Assembly: GCA_947491945.1 (NCBI GenBank)
Contig: CANLLN010000013.1
Span: 57,296-121,295 of the forward strand
From: an uncultured Carboxylicivirga sp.
GTDB lineage: Bacteria > Bacteroidota > Bacteroidia > Bacteroidales > Marinilabiliaceae
Direction: 5' to 3'
DNA: 64,000 bases
In this document: piece after piece, positions 32,822 through 42,420 of the stretch
Layout of the letters: each line of letters opens with the position of its first letter
Position numbering within the stretch: position 1 is the stretch's first letter
Position numbers and translations under genes: made by a program
Notes under the pieces: model-generated
Told to the model about the DNA's origin: nothing
Databases searched by the model: none
The model's input: only the letters and a program-made list of their open reading frames with translations

Positions 32822-35800
32822 TCATGCTATGCTCATTTCTATATCCTGATGTTCATCAATGTATTTAATAAGGTCGTCATTCAAATCAACGCGCATACTG
32901 CGCGACAGAAATGGCACCGTATTTTTTGTTTCTGGGTCTTGCACCAGGAACTTAAGGGTTACCTTACCTTCGTTGCTTTGAAGGATATTCGAAAGTTCAG
33001 TGATTAGCTCAGGCGAGATGGCGTTGAGTGGTACCCTCAGTATAACGGTATTTACCATGGTGTCGCGCAATTCGCTCAAAAACTTAATGTTGCTGATTTT
33101 TAGTTCCAGCTCTTCCTGATTGAAGCGTTTAGGCTGAACACGCCCTTTCACCATAATAAAATAGCCTATCTCCAGGTAGGGCATGTATTCAGAGAAGTCG
33201 TTGCCAAAAAATGCAAATTCGTACGACCCGGTGTAATCCTCCATGGTCATGATGGCATATGGGTTACCCTTCTTGGTTGTCCCGCGACGCACATTCACCA
33301 CGCTGCCTGCCAGTGTCAGATCACGACCCCTGAGGCTCTCCAGATCGTCCAGCTGCTTTAGTCGGTGATGAATAAAGTGATTCATCTCCAGTTTATATTG
33401 ATCCAGCGGATGGGCCGACAGGTAGATGCCAATATACTCCTTCTCATGGTTGAGTTTTTCAATGATGGAATACTCCACACAGTTGGGCACATCGGGTGTT
33501 TTAATGGCTATGTCATCTCCTAAGGCACCAAAGAGTGAATTCTGCATAGAGGCTTTATCGGCCTGATAGCGGTTTCCATAGCGTATCAGGTGCTCGATGA
33601 AGTTCATTTCATCGTTCTGGTGCTTGCCAAAAAACTGCGCCCGGTGATAGTTACCCATGGTATCGAAGGCACCCGAATAGGCCAGTGCTTCAATGTTTTT
33701 CTTATTCACCGTTGTCAGCGGCAGACGTTCCACAAAATCATACACACTTTTGAAGTGGCCGTTCTTTTCTCGCTCCTGAATAATGGCTTCTACGGCGCCT
33801 TCGCCCACGCCTTTGATACCGGCCATGCCAAAGCGAATAGCGCCATCTTTGTTCACGGTAAATTTACGGTACGATTCATTTACATCAGGACCCAAAACAT
33901 CCATCCCCATGTTCCTGCACTCTTCCATGAAGTTGGTAATCTTGGTGATGTCGCTGAGGTTGCGGCTTAATACACCGGCCATAAATTCGGCAGGGTAGTG
34001 TGCCTTTAGGTAGCCCGTTTGGTAGGCGATGTAAGCATAACATACCGAGTGCGATTTGTTAAAGGCATAACTGGCAAATGCTTCCCAGTCTTTCCAAATC
34101 TTCTCGATCAGATCTTCAGGCTTGGCAATCGATGTCTTGCCCTCTTTACAGGCATTCACAAACTCTTCGCTGTTCAAACAGCCATTGATAAACTTCGCTT
34201 TAAGTTTATCCATCATGGCCATAATCTTCTTACCCATGGCCTTTCGCAGAGAGTCGGAGTCGCCGCGCGTAAAGCCACCCAGGGCGCGCGACTGAAGCAT
34301 CACCTGCTCCTGATACACCGTAATGCCGTAGGTATCTTTCAGGTAAGGCTCCATCATAGGGTGATCATACTGGATCTCCTCACGGCCGTGCTTACGGGCA
34401 ATAAACGAGGGGATGTACTCCATAGGACCCGGGCGGTAGAGGGCGTTCATGGCCACCAGGTCCTCAAAGCGGTTGGGCTTAAGTGCTCTCAGGTGTTTTT
34501 TCATGCCGGGCGACTCAAACTGGAAGATGGCCGTTGTTTCGCCGCGGCTAAAGAGCTGAAAGGTTGTTTCGTCCTCCAGATCTACGTTGTTGATATCCAC
34601 GTCAATACCCTTTGATAACTTTATGTTACCAAGTACTTCTTTGATGATGGACAGGGTTTTAAGACCCAGAAAATCCATCTTTAACAGGCCAATGTCTTCA
34701 ACAAAGCGACCATCGTATTGGGTAGTTAGCAGTTCCTCTCCTTTGGTAGGCATCACAGGCACGTGCTCATCCAGCGGATTTTTGCCAATGAGTACCCCAC
34801 AGGCATGAACACCTGTCTGGCGAACGGATCCTTCCAGTGCCTCTGCAAATTTAATGGTTTTGGCAATAAGGGGGTTCGATGATTCTTTTTCTTCCAGCAA
34901 GGCAGGTTCTTCCTTGTAGGCCTTTTTAAAACTCATCTTAGGTGCTTCGGGCACCAGCTTGGCCAGTCGGTTGGCCTCGGCCAGTTCCAGCCTTAGTACG
35001 CGCGCTACATCTTTGATGGAGCTTTTGGTAGCCATTGTACCAAAGGTGCAGATGTGGGCTACTTTTTCCTGTCCGTATTTGTGCGTTACATAGTCCAGCA
35101 CCTCCTGACGTCCGTCATCATCAAAATCAATATCAACATCGGGCATGGATACACGGTCGGGGTTCAGGAAACGCTCAAACAGCAAATCGTACTTGATGGG
35201 ATCCACATCGGTAATGCCCACACAATAGGCTACCGCAGCACCGGCTGCCGAGCCACGCCCCGGCCCCACCAGCACCCCGTTGTCTTTGGCCCAGTTAATA
35301 AAGTCCTGCACAATTAAGAAGTAGCCAGGGAACCCCATTGTTTTAATGGTAGCCAGCTCAAATTCAAGACGCTCGCGTTTGTCAGCCGTCAATTGATCGC
35401 CCGGATAGCGTTTAGCCGCTCCCTCAAAGGTGAGGTGTTCCAGGTAGTCGGCCTCCAGCTTGATGGGCAGCACCTTTTCATAGCCACCAAGTTTTTTGTA
35501 GCGATCATCGCCAAACTCTTCAATGAGGGAAGCCTCGTCAAAGCGTTCTCGGTAAGAGTCTAAGGTGCCAAAGTCCTCGGGTATATCAAAGGGCGGCATA
35601 ATGGGGTTAGCATCCAGGTCAAAGGTCTCTACCTTTTCGGCGATGCGCGCTGTATTGGCCAAGGCTTCAGGAATATCAGCAAATAGCTCGTTCATCTCAG
35701 CCGCTGTTTTAAACCATTCCTGCTTGGTGTAACGCATTCGTGTCGGGTCGTCGTAATCGCGCCCGGTACTCAGGCACACCAGCACATCGTGAGCCTCGGC

Positions 35801-37216
35801 ATCTTCCGGATTGATGAAGTGGCTGTCGTTGGTGGCAATCACCTGTACCTCCAGTTCGGCTGCCAGACGGCGTATTACCTTGTTTACCCTCACCTGATTC
35901 TCATACACATCGGTGCGCAGGCGGGGGTCGTTATTGGGATGCCGCATCATCTCCAGGTAATAGTCTTCGCCAAACACATCTTTGTACCAGAGAATTGTTT
36001 CGCGTGCCTTCTCGATGTTACCGGCCATGATATTTTGGGCTATTTCGCCCCCCAGGCAGGCGCTGCTCACAATCACCCCTTCGCTGTACGTTTCCAGCAG
36101 GTCTTTATCGATCCGAGGCTTGTAATACATGCCATGTGTGTGGGCAATGGAGGTCATCTTCAGTAGGTTTTGATACCCTTTATAGTTTTTGGCCAACAGG
36201 ATTATGTGGTGACCGCCCGCATCTGTTTTATCATCCTTTCGTAGGTGTCCGCGCCTTGCCACGTAGGCCTCAACGCCGATAATAGGCTTGATACCAGCCT
36301 TGCTACAGGCCACATGAAACTCCTTTATGCCAAACATAGAACCATGGTCAGTGAGCGCCACGGCCGGCATGCCATCAGCTACAGCTTTAGCCGCTATGTC
36401 AGCTGTTTTAGCCGCCCCGTCGAGTATGGAATATTGCGAGTGTACATGAAGGTGTACAAAGGGTTGCGGGGTAATATTTTTTTGTGCTTCCTTCCATTTG
36501 CGTTCTTCCTCTTCGATGGATACCTCGTCAAAGGCCGTATTCACTTTAAAGGATTCGTACTCGACACCTGCCGGCTCAATGGTTTTCGGGTTATTGGACT
36601 TAAAGGCTTGTATCTGGCTGTCGTTTAGCTTATGCAATTTGGCGCTAAGGCCATCAACGCGCAGCAGCTCCAGAAAACAGCGTGAAGTGGCCTCTACATC
36701 GGCTGCGGCATTATGAGCTTCGGCAAAGGGTACACCGAATAGGCTCAGGTGCAGTTCGGTGAGCGTTGGATTCTTAAGCTGCCCTTTTCGCTTCAGTCCG
36801 CAAAATTCTTTACTGCCCGTCATGGTGTCGATTACCGCTGCTGATGTCAGGTCTGTTTCGTCCATCTCGCAGCGAAGCAACTCGCAACCCACAATGTTGA
36901 TGTCGAAGGATACATTATGACCGATGATGGCACGCGAATTTTTCACGTCCTCCATAAAGTCCAGTAAGGCCTCTTTCAGGGGAATACCCTTCTCCTGTGC
37001 AATTTCTGTTGAGATGCCGTGTACCGCTACCACGTCTTCGGGTACCACAAAACCGTCAGGACTAATGACATGGTTTTTAGCAAACAGGAAATTACCCTCT
37101 ATGTCGTGACACTGCCAGGCCAGTTGAACCATGCGGGGCCAGTTGTCAAAATCGCTGATGGGTGCTTTCCACTTCTTGGGTAATCCGGTGGTTTCGGTGT
37201 CAAATATTAAAAACAT
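32822..37216 (-). CDS. dnaE: DNA polymerase III alpha subunit with fused N-terminal DEDDh exonuclease
   Basis: Replicative polymerase of 1464 residues, about 300 longer than E. coli DnaE. Residues 1-180 form a DnaQ-like 3'-5' exonuclease with all acids visible: DTETTG (7-12), HNVSFDINI, and HNAAADVEATSR. After a linker comes the PHP domain (VHLHVHSQYSILDGAAK, about 254), then the palm with the catalytic MPDVDIDFDDDGRQEVLDY near residue 692, the fingers, the beta-clamp region and an OB fold near the C-terminus (LAGSVVNVRRGTTKKGNPYA in part). The exonuclease is at the N-terminus and not inserted in the PHP domain, so it is not PolC. This layout is known in Bacteroidota. Confidence 0.96.
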   Translation of the reverse strand: MFLIFDTETTGLPKKWKAPISDFDNWPRMVQLAWQCHDIEGNFLFAKNHVISPDGFVVPEDVVAVHGISTEIAQEKGIPLKEALLDFMEDVKNSRAIIGHNVSFDINIVGCELLRCEMDETDLTSAAVIDTMTGSKEFCGLKRKGQLKNPTLTELHLSLFGVPFAEAHNAAADVEATSRCFLELLRVDGLSAKLHKLNDSQIQAFKSNNPKTIEPAGVEYESFKVNTAFDEVSIEEEERKWKEAQKNITPQPFVHLHVHSQYSILDGAAKTADIAAKAVADGMPAVALTDHGSMFGIKEFHVACSKAGIKPIIGVEAYVARRGHLRKDDKTDAGGHHIILLAKNYKGYQNLLKMTSIAHTHGMYYKPRIDKDLLETYSEGVIVSSACLGGEIAQNIMAGNIEKARETILWYKDVFGEDYYLEMMRHPNNDPRLRTDVYENQVRVNKVIRRLAAELEVQVIATNDSHFINPEDAEAHDVLVCLSTGRDYDDPTRMRYTKQEWFKTAAEMNELFADIPEALANTARIAEKVETFDLDANPIMPPFDIPEDFGTLDSYRERFDEASLIEEFGDDRYKKLGGYEKVLPIKLEADYLEHLTFEGAAKRYPGDQLTADKRERLEFELATIKTMGFPGYFLIVQDFINWAKDNGVLVGPGRGSAAGAAVAYCVGITDVDPIKYDLLFERFLNPDRVSMPDVDIDFDDDGRQEVLDYVTHKYGQEKVAHICTFGTMATKSSIKDVARVLRLELAEANRLAKLVPEAPKMSFKKAYKEEPALLEEKESSNPLIAKTIKFAEALEGSVRQTGVHACGVLIGKNPLDEHVPVMPTKGEELLTTQYDGRFVEDIGLLKMDFLGLKTLSIIKEVLGNIKLSKGIDVDINNVDLEDETTFQLFSRGETTAIFQFESPGMKKHLRALKPNRFEDLVAMNALYRPGPMEYIPSFIARKHGREEIQYDHPMMEPYLKDTYGITVYQEQVMLQSRALGGFTRGDSDSLRKAMGKKIMAMMDKLKAKFINGCLNSEEFVNACKEGKTSIAKPEDLIEKIWKDWEAFASYAFNKSHSVCYAYIAYQTGYLKAHYPAEFMAGVLSRNLSDITKITNFMEECRNMGMDVLGPDVNESYRKFTVNKDGAIRFGMAGIKGVGEGAVEAIIQEREKNGHFKSVYDFVERLPLTTVNKKNIEALAYSGAFDTMGNYHRAQFFGKHQNDEMNFIEHLIRYGNRYQADKASMQNSLFGALGDDIAIKTPDVPNCVEYSIIEKLNHEKEYIGIYLSAHPLDQYKLEMNHFIHHRLKQLDDLESLRGRDLTLAGSVVNVRRGTTKKGNPYAIMTMEDYTGSYEFAFFGNDFSEYMPYLEIGYFIMVKGRVQPKRFNQEELELKISNIKFLSELRDTMVNTVILRVPLNAISPELITELSNILQSNEGKVTLKFLVQDPETKNTVPFLSRSMRVDLNDDLIKYIDEHQDIEMSIA

Positions 37217-37365
37217 CTCGGTATCAGATTTTTCGAATTATAGGAACGTGCATTATTCCGGTTTGCGAATTTAGCGAATAAAATGGGGAATGCCGAGGTG
37301 AAAAATGTTAATGCTTTGTTTTCTGGAGATGGCGGAGAAAAGCACAGTATCAAAAAATAAATCTC

Positions 37366-37440
37366 AACACAGAGGCGCCGAGACGCAGAGTCTTTTGGTA
37401 CATATTCTTGAATAACTCTGTGCTTTTGTGTCTCTGTGTT
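37366..37440. repeat. Imperfect inverted repeat resembling a widespread interspersed element
   Basis: Left arm AACACAGAGGCG... (37366-37390) and right arm ...TGTGTCTCTGTGTT (37416-37440) are 25 bases each and complementary at 18 positions, with a 25-base spacer. The sequence type (ACACAGAGGC-CGAGACGCAGAG) recurs in intergenic regions of unrelated bacterial genomes as I know them. Together with the rpsP promoter this is what the 373-base gap between dnaE and rpsP holds. A 84-codon minus-strand frame runs through it but looks non-coding. Confidence 0.65.
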
Positions 37441-37508
37441 TATTATTTTGCATATTTCCAATTCGTTATTCTTATAGTGGTTTAATAAAAATATTAAGAT
37501 GCAACCTG

Positions 37509-37539
37509 TTGTTAGATAACAATTAATGCTCTATCTTTG
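37509..37539 (+). promoter_or_regulatory. Promoter of rpsP
   Basis: TTG (37509-37511), 20 bases, TATCTTTG (37532-37539): a textbook Bacteroidota promoter 50 bases before the rpsP start. Confidence 0.72.
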
Positions 37540-37589
37540 CACCCGCAAAACGAGTTTTTGCAATTGTTTAATTAATAAAACGTAATACT

Positions 37590-38159
37590 ATGCCTGTAAA
37601 AATTAGACTGGCACGTCACGGACGTAAAAGGTATGCATACTACCACATTGTAGTAGCAGATAGCAGGGCACCACGCGATGGTAAGTTCATTGAAAGAATT
37701 GGTTCTTACAACCCGAACACCAATCCTGCTACAATTAATTTGAACTTTGACAAAGCCCTTACTTGGTTAGGCAAGGGTGCTCAGCCAACAGACACTGCCC
37801 GTGCGATTCTTTCGTACAAAGGTGTGATGATGAAGAAGCACTTGCTTGAAGGTGTTAAAAAAGGTGCTTTTGATGAGGCAGAGGCAGAAAAGCGTTTCAA
37901 CGCTTGGTTGTCTGAAAAAGAAGGTAAGATTCAGGCGAAGAAAGATCAATTAGCAGGTGCTAAAGCCGACGCTTCTAAAGAGCGTTTAGAGCAGGAAGCT
38001 AAGATCAATTCTGAGAGAGCTGAAGCTCTTGCTGCTAAGAAAGCTGAACTGGCTGCTGAAGCTGAGGCTGCTGCCAAAGCTGCTGCTGCTGAGGCTGCAG
38101 GTGAGGAAGCTCCGGCTGAAGGTGCTGAAGAAGGTACTGAAGAGCCTGCTGCTGAGTAA
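37590..38159 (+). CDS. rpsP: 30S ribosomal protein bS16 with long acidic/Ala-rich C-terminal extension
   Basis: Residues 1-82 are a normal bS16 ([20 protein letters not shown], then [20 protein letters not shown]). The total of 189 residues is about twice that of E. coli. The extra part starts around residue 90 as a helical Lys/Glu/Ala region and ends as an Ala/Glu/Pro-rich tail ([20 protein letters not shown]). Such extensions occur in Bacteroidota bS16; what they bind is not known to me. Here rimM, usually next to rpsP in other phyla, lies 9.6 kb away. Confidence 0.96.
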   Translation: MPVKIRLARHGRKRYAYYHIVVADSRAPRDGKFIERIGSYNPNTNPATINLNFDKALTWLGKGAQPTDTARAILSYKGVMMKKHLLEGVKKGAFDEAEAEKRFNAWLSEKEGKIQAKKDQLAGAKADASKERLEQEAKINSERAEALAAKKAELAAEAEAAAKAAAAEAAGEEAPAEGAEEGTEEPAAE

Positions 38160-38189
38160 CTCACTCCGATCTTTTTCAAAAGATAAGCG

Positions 38190-38217
38190 AAAGCCATCCC
38201 TCGGGGTGGCTTTTTGT
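38190..38217 (+). terminator. Terminator of rpsP
   Basis: AAAGCCATCC (38190-38199) pairs with GGGTGGCTTT (38204-38213) around a four-base loop, followed by a T run. The rest of the gap to 38370 shows no gene. Confidence 0.9.
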
Positions 38218-38370
38218 TTTTTATTACTTTGCCCTTAGGGCTTCCATGTCTTTTGGGTACGATGCGGGGCGACACCTTTGAGCTTTGCACATTTTCAGCC
38301 TCTCCTGCATGTTTTAAAATTGGTTCCCTTGGAGCTACTTCCATTGTGTTAAGGGTGGCGGTAAAACCAT

Positions 38371-38976
38371 CTACTGCAACACTCCCCAGAAAACAAGCAC
38401 AGCGCCCAGCAGATAGCCAACATGTACCTGAGCCGTGGTATGCGCATTAAGGTATAGTCGGGAGCTACCCAGAAGGCCGGAGATAAGGAGTACAGCTGAA
38501 AAGATCATCCAGGCATCTATACCAAAGCGAATAGCAAGCGCCAGGATAGCCCCCGTTAAGCCGCCAATACCAATCATGTGCATGCTAATCTTCCAAAAAA
38601 GGGTAATGATAAGAGCTACTGCAATAGTAACAATGGTAGCCAGCATAAAGCCATTAATAAAAGAGGGTACGATGTTGATACGGCTGAGGAAGAAGTATCC
38701 CAGGCAATAAAAAATACCGGTTAAGGTAGTTGGCAGAATACGCTCCTTGCGCGTTTTCATGTATATGCTTTTAATGACGCCTGTTAACATAAACAGGGGT
38801 ATGAGGCTAAGGGGCAGTATACAGGTGCTTAACAGCACAATAAGGTAAACAACACGTTTATGATCCACTGGCAGATAGGCATAATGGCCGCCCACATTAA
38901 AAATAATAAAGAGCCCAAGAGTGGGTATCATCATGGGGTGAAATAGGGTGGAAAGGATTTTTGATAAAATGTGCAT
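38371..38976 (-). CDS. PAP2-like integral membrane protein
   Basis: A 201-residue protein with about six TM helices. It has degenerate PAP2 phosphatase signatures: KTRKERILP in place of KxxxxxxRP, WKISMHMIG in place of PSGH, and SSRLYLNAHTTAQVHVG, a good match to SRxxxxxHxxxDVxxG except for Gln-Val-His at the Asp position. It may be a lipid phosphatase relative, possibly with altered activity. It lies between rpsP and rpoN with no operon partner. Confidence 0.62.
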   Translation of the reverse strand: MHILSKILSTLFHPMMIPTLGLFIIFNVGGHYAYLPVDHKRVVYLIVLLSTCILPLSLIPLFMLTGVIKSIYMKTRKERILPTTLTGIFYCLGYFFLSRINIVPSFINGFMLATIVTIAVALIITLFWKISMHMIGIGGLTGAILALAIRFGIDAWMIFSAVLLISGLLGSSRLYLNAHTTAQVHVGYLLGAVLVFWGVLQ

Positions 38977-39013
38977 GGTGTTCTTAAAATAAATGGTCTT
39001 CAGTGCCAGTGGT

Positions 39014-39050
39014 AAAAAAAAAGTGCGCCAAACGTTGATGGTTCGGCGCC
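39014..39050 (-). terminator. Terminator of rpoN
   Basis: GCGCCAAAC (39025-39033) and GTTCGGCGC (39041-39049) pair with one wobble; nine A residues on the plus strand (39014-39022) give the U tract after rpoN. Confidence 0.85.
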
Positions 39051-39100
39051 ATTTCTCTGTGCTTGTGTAAGAAGCCTAAATGATTCGACTTCATTAAGTT

Positions 39101-40549
39101 TTAAAGTTCTTTTCTTAAACGGGCAACCGGTATGTTTAACTGCTCGCGGTATTTAGCCACTGTGCGACGGGCAATGTTGTACGATTTCTCTTTTAGAATG
39201 GCCGCCAGCTTATCATCCGTCAAAGGCTTGCGCTTGTCTTCATTAGCGATACACTCTTCCAGTATCTTTTTTATTTCGCGCGTACTAACCTCCTCGCCCG
39301 ATTCTGTTTGCATCCCTTCCGAGAAGAAGTACTTGAGTGGGAAAATACCAAAATGCGTTTGGATGTATTTACTGTTGGACACTCGCGATATGGTTGAGAT
39401 GTCCAGGTTGGTTCGCTCCGCTATATCTTTCAGGATCATCGGCTTTAACTTTGTTTCATCGCCTTCGAGAAAGTAGTCGTGCTGATAATTCAGGATGGCA
39501 TTCATCACTGTTGTAAGTGTATTTTGTCGTTGCTTGATGGCATCGATAAACCACTTGGCTGAATCGAGTTTTTGCTTCACAAAAAGGACGGCATCCTTCT
39601 TATCCTTTGTTTGATTTTTCTTGTTGGTACTGTAGTCCTGCAACATGTCCGAATAAGTGTTGCTGATGCGCAACTCGGGTACATTTCGGTTGTTGAGGCT
39701 GAGCTGAAACTGCTCGTCCTCAATTTCAAGAATAAAATCCGGTATAATATGTTGTACCGTTTTGCTCATGGGGTTGCTGTAGGAGCTTCCGGGCTTCGGA
39801 TTGAGTTTTAATATCTCAGCCAGCGCATCCTTTAGCTCATCTTCTTCAATGTGGAGGCGCTTGGCAATTTTATCGTAGTGCTTGCGCGTGAATTCATCAA
39901 AGTGATAGCGTAATATCTGATAGGCATTTTCTATGTCAGGATAGCTACGATCTTTACGTCTAATCTGCAGTAGCAGGCATTCCTGCAGGTCACGGGCTGC
40001 CACCCCCGGTGGGTCAAAGTCTTGAACTATATCCAGTACGTCGAGGGCTTCCCGTTCATCAATTTCAATATTTTGGGTAAATGCTAAATCGTCGATTATA
40101 GCATCTATCTCGCGACGCAGGTAACCATCTTCATCCACATTGCCAATGATATACTCTGCGATATTACGCTGTTGGTCATTTAGTATGCGTAAGCCGAGCT
40201 GAGCCGTTAAGTGCTCATGAAAGGTAGCACCTGTTGAGAAGGGAATATCTTCGTGCTTGTCGTCTTTTGAGAAGTTACGCGCCTGCAATTTATAGGCCGG
40301 AATATCCTCATTGTTGATGTATTCATCAATGGATAGCTCGTCGCGCTCTTCTTTTGTTTCCGGAGCGTCCGATTCATCTTTGTCAGGATCCTGCTGTTCG
40401 CGTTCCAGCTCCAATACCGGGTTTTCTTCCAGTTCTTTTTTTATGCGCTGTTCCAACTGAGCGGTTGGTATCTCCAACAGCTTGATCACCTGTATCTGTA
40501 ATGGTGATAGTTTTTGTAATAGCTTTTGTTGTAAACTCTGTTTTAACAT
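39101..40549 (-). CDS. rpoN: RNA polymerase sigma-54 factor
   Basis: Alternative sigma factor that needs an AAA+ activator. The 482 residues show region I (QSLQQKLLQKLSPLQIQVIKLLEIP in part), the acidic region II (about 50-85), the core-binding domain, and the C-terminal RpoN box ARRTVAKYREQLNIP just before the end. Length is normal. No bacterial enhancer-binding protein or clear sigma-54 promoter was noticed in the window. Confidence 0.97.
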   Translation of the reverse strand: MLKQSLQQKLLQKLSPLQIQVIKLLEIPTAQLEQRIKKELEENPVLELEREQQDPDKDESDAPETKEERDELSIDEYINNEDIPAYKLQARNFSKDDKHEDIPFSTGATFHEHLTAQLGLRILNDQQRNIAEYIIGNVDEDGYLRREIDAIIDDLAFTQNIEIDEREALDVLDIVQDFDPPGVAARDLQECLLLQIRRKDRSYPDIENAYQILRYHFDEFTRKHYDKIAKRLHIEEDELKDALAEILKLNPKPGSSYSNPMSKTVQHIIPDFILEIEDEQFQLSLNNRNVPELRISNTYSDMLQDYSTNKKNQTKDKKDAVLFVKQKLDSAKWFIDAIKQRQNTLTTVMNAILNYQHDYFLEGDETKLKPMILKDIAERTNLDISTISRVSNSKYIQTHFGIFPLKYFFSEGMQTESGEEVSTREIKKILEECIANEDKRKPLTDDKLAAILKEKSYNIARRTVAKYREQLNIPVARLRKEL

Positions 40550-40607
40550 CCCTATCGCTTCAATCTTAACAATCCGTCACGCCTTTCTATGCTGCGTGTG
40601 TCTCCAA

Positions 40608-40615
40608 CAAAATTA
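40608..40615 (-). promoter_or_regulatory. -7 element upstream of rpoN
   Basis: TAATTTTG on the minus strand, 59 bases before the rpoN start; no well-spaced -33 box. Confidence 0.35.
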
Positions 40616-40750
40616 AGATTTATTAATCAAAAGCGACAGATAGCATGGTTTTTTTATCCGCAGGGGCATATGGAGGTGTTACTGTGTGTTTTAGCCTATC
40701 ATGATATGGTTGGAATTTAGGGAAAAGCTTTTTCCAAGAGTTTTTGGAGT

Positions 40751-40785
40751 AAAAAAATGCCGACCCTCGAAGAAGATCGGCATAA
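40751..40785 (-). terminator. Terminator of asnS
   Basis: ATGCCGA (40757-40763) and TCGGCAT (40777-40783) form a seven-pair stem; seven A residues on the plus strand provide the U tract downstream of asnS. Confidence 0.78.
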
Positions 40786-40809
40786 TACTATTTTAAAATA
40801 CACATAGGT

Positions 40810-42258
40810 TTAAAATTCAGCTGTTTTGGGGGCACGTGGGAATGGTATCACGTCGCGGATATTGCCCATTCCGGTAACGAATAGCATCAGGCGCTCGAAG
40901 CCCAAGCCAAATCCACTGTGAACTACTGAGCCAAAACGGCGGGTATCCAGATACCACCACATTTCTTCATGGGGCACATCCATTTCCTTCATGCGCGTTA
41001 CCAGCTTATCGTAATCCTCCTCTCGTTGCGATCCACCAATGATTTCGCCAATTTGTGGGAACAGTACATCCATGGCGCGCACCGTTTTACCATCATCATT
41101 CTGTTTCATGTAGAAAGCCTTGATGTCTTTAGGATAATCGGTTAATATCACCGGCTTTTTAAAGTGCTTTTCTACCAGGTAGCGCTCATGCTCTGATTGC
41201 AGGTCGCTGCCAAAGCCATCGATAGGATATTTGAATTTACCCTTTTTATTGGGCTTAGAGTTACGCAGTATCTCAATGGCCTCGGTGTAAGGCAAGCGAA
41301 TAAAATCATTGCTCAGCACAAACTGTAGCTTCTCAATCAATTCCATTGAGCGTTCATCGGCTTTCTTATTTTTTTCCTCTTCCTGAAGGCGTTTGCTCAA
41401 GAACTGTAGGTCATCCATGCAGTTGTTCAGCGCGTATTGGATGAGGTATTTTAAGAATTCCTCGGCCAGATCCATATTGTCATCAAGGTCGTAGAAAGCC
41501 ATCTCCGGTTCAATCATCCAGAACTCGGCCAGGTGACGCGATGTATTGGAGTTCTCGGCACGGAAGGTGGGACCAAAGGTATATATTTCGCCCATTGCCA
41601 GTGCTGCCAGCTCGCCTTCTAACTGTCCTGAAACCGTTAGGTTCGTTGCCTTTCCAAAGAAGTCCTGTGAGTAATCAATGGCGCCTTCTTCGGTGCGGGG
41701 TAGGTTATCGTAATCCAGCGTGCTTACTTTAAACATCTCACCGGCACCCTCGGCATCCGAGGCGGTAATAATGGGGGTGTGTATGTTAACAAAACCTTTT
41801 TTGGTGTAAAACTCGTGCACGGCAAATATCATGGCATGACGAATGCGGGCAATGGCACCAAAGGTATTGGTGCGAAAGCGCAGGTGTGCATTCTCGCGCA
41901 GAAATTCGAGGGTGTGTTTTTTGGGTTGAATGGGGTATTTATCCACATCGCAGTCGCCCATTACCTCCATCTCTTTGGCCAGTATCTCTACCTTTTGTCC
42001 GCTGCCGCTCGACTCGGTGATTTCACCATTGATAGAAACAGCGGCTCCGGTAGTGATGCGGCGCAGCAGTGCCTCATCAAAAGAAGCCACATCAGCCACA
42101 ATCTGTATATTATGAATACACGATCCGTCATTCAAGGCAATAAAATTTACTTGCTTGTTACCGCGCTTGGTTCTTACCCAACCTTTCACATTCACTTGTG
42201 CTCCAAATGCTGTGCTTTGTAGCAGCTCTACAATTTTTGTTCGACGAATCTGTTCCAT
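40810..42258 (-). CDS. asnS: Asparaginyl-tRNA synthetase
   Basis: Class IIb synthetase of 482 residues. An OB-fold anticodon-binding domain ([25 protein letters not shown] in part, residues 18-42) is followed by the catalytic core with [24 protein letters not shown] (in part, motif 2) and [27 protein letters not shown] (in part, motif 3). The [13 protein letters not shown] ending favours AsnRS over AspRS. Its presence suggests direct charging of tRNA-Asn. Confidence 0.96.
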   Translation of the reverse strand: MEQIRRTKIVELLQSTAFGAQVNVKGWVRTKRGNKQVNFIALNDGSCIHNIQIVADVASFDEALLRRITTGAAVSINGEITESSGSGQKVEILAKEMEVMGDCDVDKYPIQPKKHTLEFLRENAHLRFRTNTFGAIARIRHAMIFAVHEFYTKKGFVNIHTPIITASDAEGAGEMFKVSTLDYDNLPRTEEGAIDYSQDFFGKATNLTVSGQLEGELAALAMGEIYTFGPTFRAENSNTSRHLAEFWMIEPEMAFYDLDDNMDLAEEFLKYLIQYALNNCMDDLQFLSKRLQEEEKNKKADERSMELIEKLQFVLSNDFIRLPYTEAIEILRNSKPNKKGKFKYPIDGFGSDLQSEHERYLVEKHFKKPVILTDYPKDIKAFYMKQNDDGKTVRAMDVLFPQIGEIIGGSQREEDYDKLVTRMKEMDVPHEEMWWYLDTRRFGSVVHSGFGLGFERLMLFVTGMGNIRDVIPFPRAPKTAEF

Positions 42259-42285
42259 TTTTATTTCTATTTATATTCAGACTTG

Positions 42286-42293
42286 CAAAATTA
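42286..42293 (-). promoter_or_regulatory. -7 element upstream of asnS
   Basis: TAATTTTG on the minus strand, 28 bases before asnS; -33 box not convincing. Confidence 0.38.
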
Positions 42294-42369
42294 ATGATTT
42301 GTTTTTATTGAATGCTAACTCCTTGCCTAAATGCAAGCGAATTAACTGTTTTTCGTGTTAATTACCACT

Positions 42370-42398
42370 AAAAAAGGTGACTCTTACGAATCACCTTC
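42370..42398 (-). terminator. Terminator after the secreted 261-residue protein gene
   Basis: AAGGTGA (42374-42380) and TCACCTT (42391-42397) with a plus-strand A run at 42370-42375 giving the U tract. Confidence 0.75.
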
Positions 42399-42420
42399 TT
42401 ATCACACTGTACAATCAAGT

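Noticed and set aside
37207..37461. 84-codon minus-strand reading frame upstream of dnaE
   Set aside because: It runs through the inverted repeat, has no ribosome-binding site and reads as low-complexity sequence; I treat the region as a repeat and not a gene.
38214..38450. 78-codon plus-strand frame after the rpsP terminator
   Set aside because: It overlaps the 3' end of the PAP2-like gene on the other strand, begins in the terminator T run and shows no protein-like pattern.
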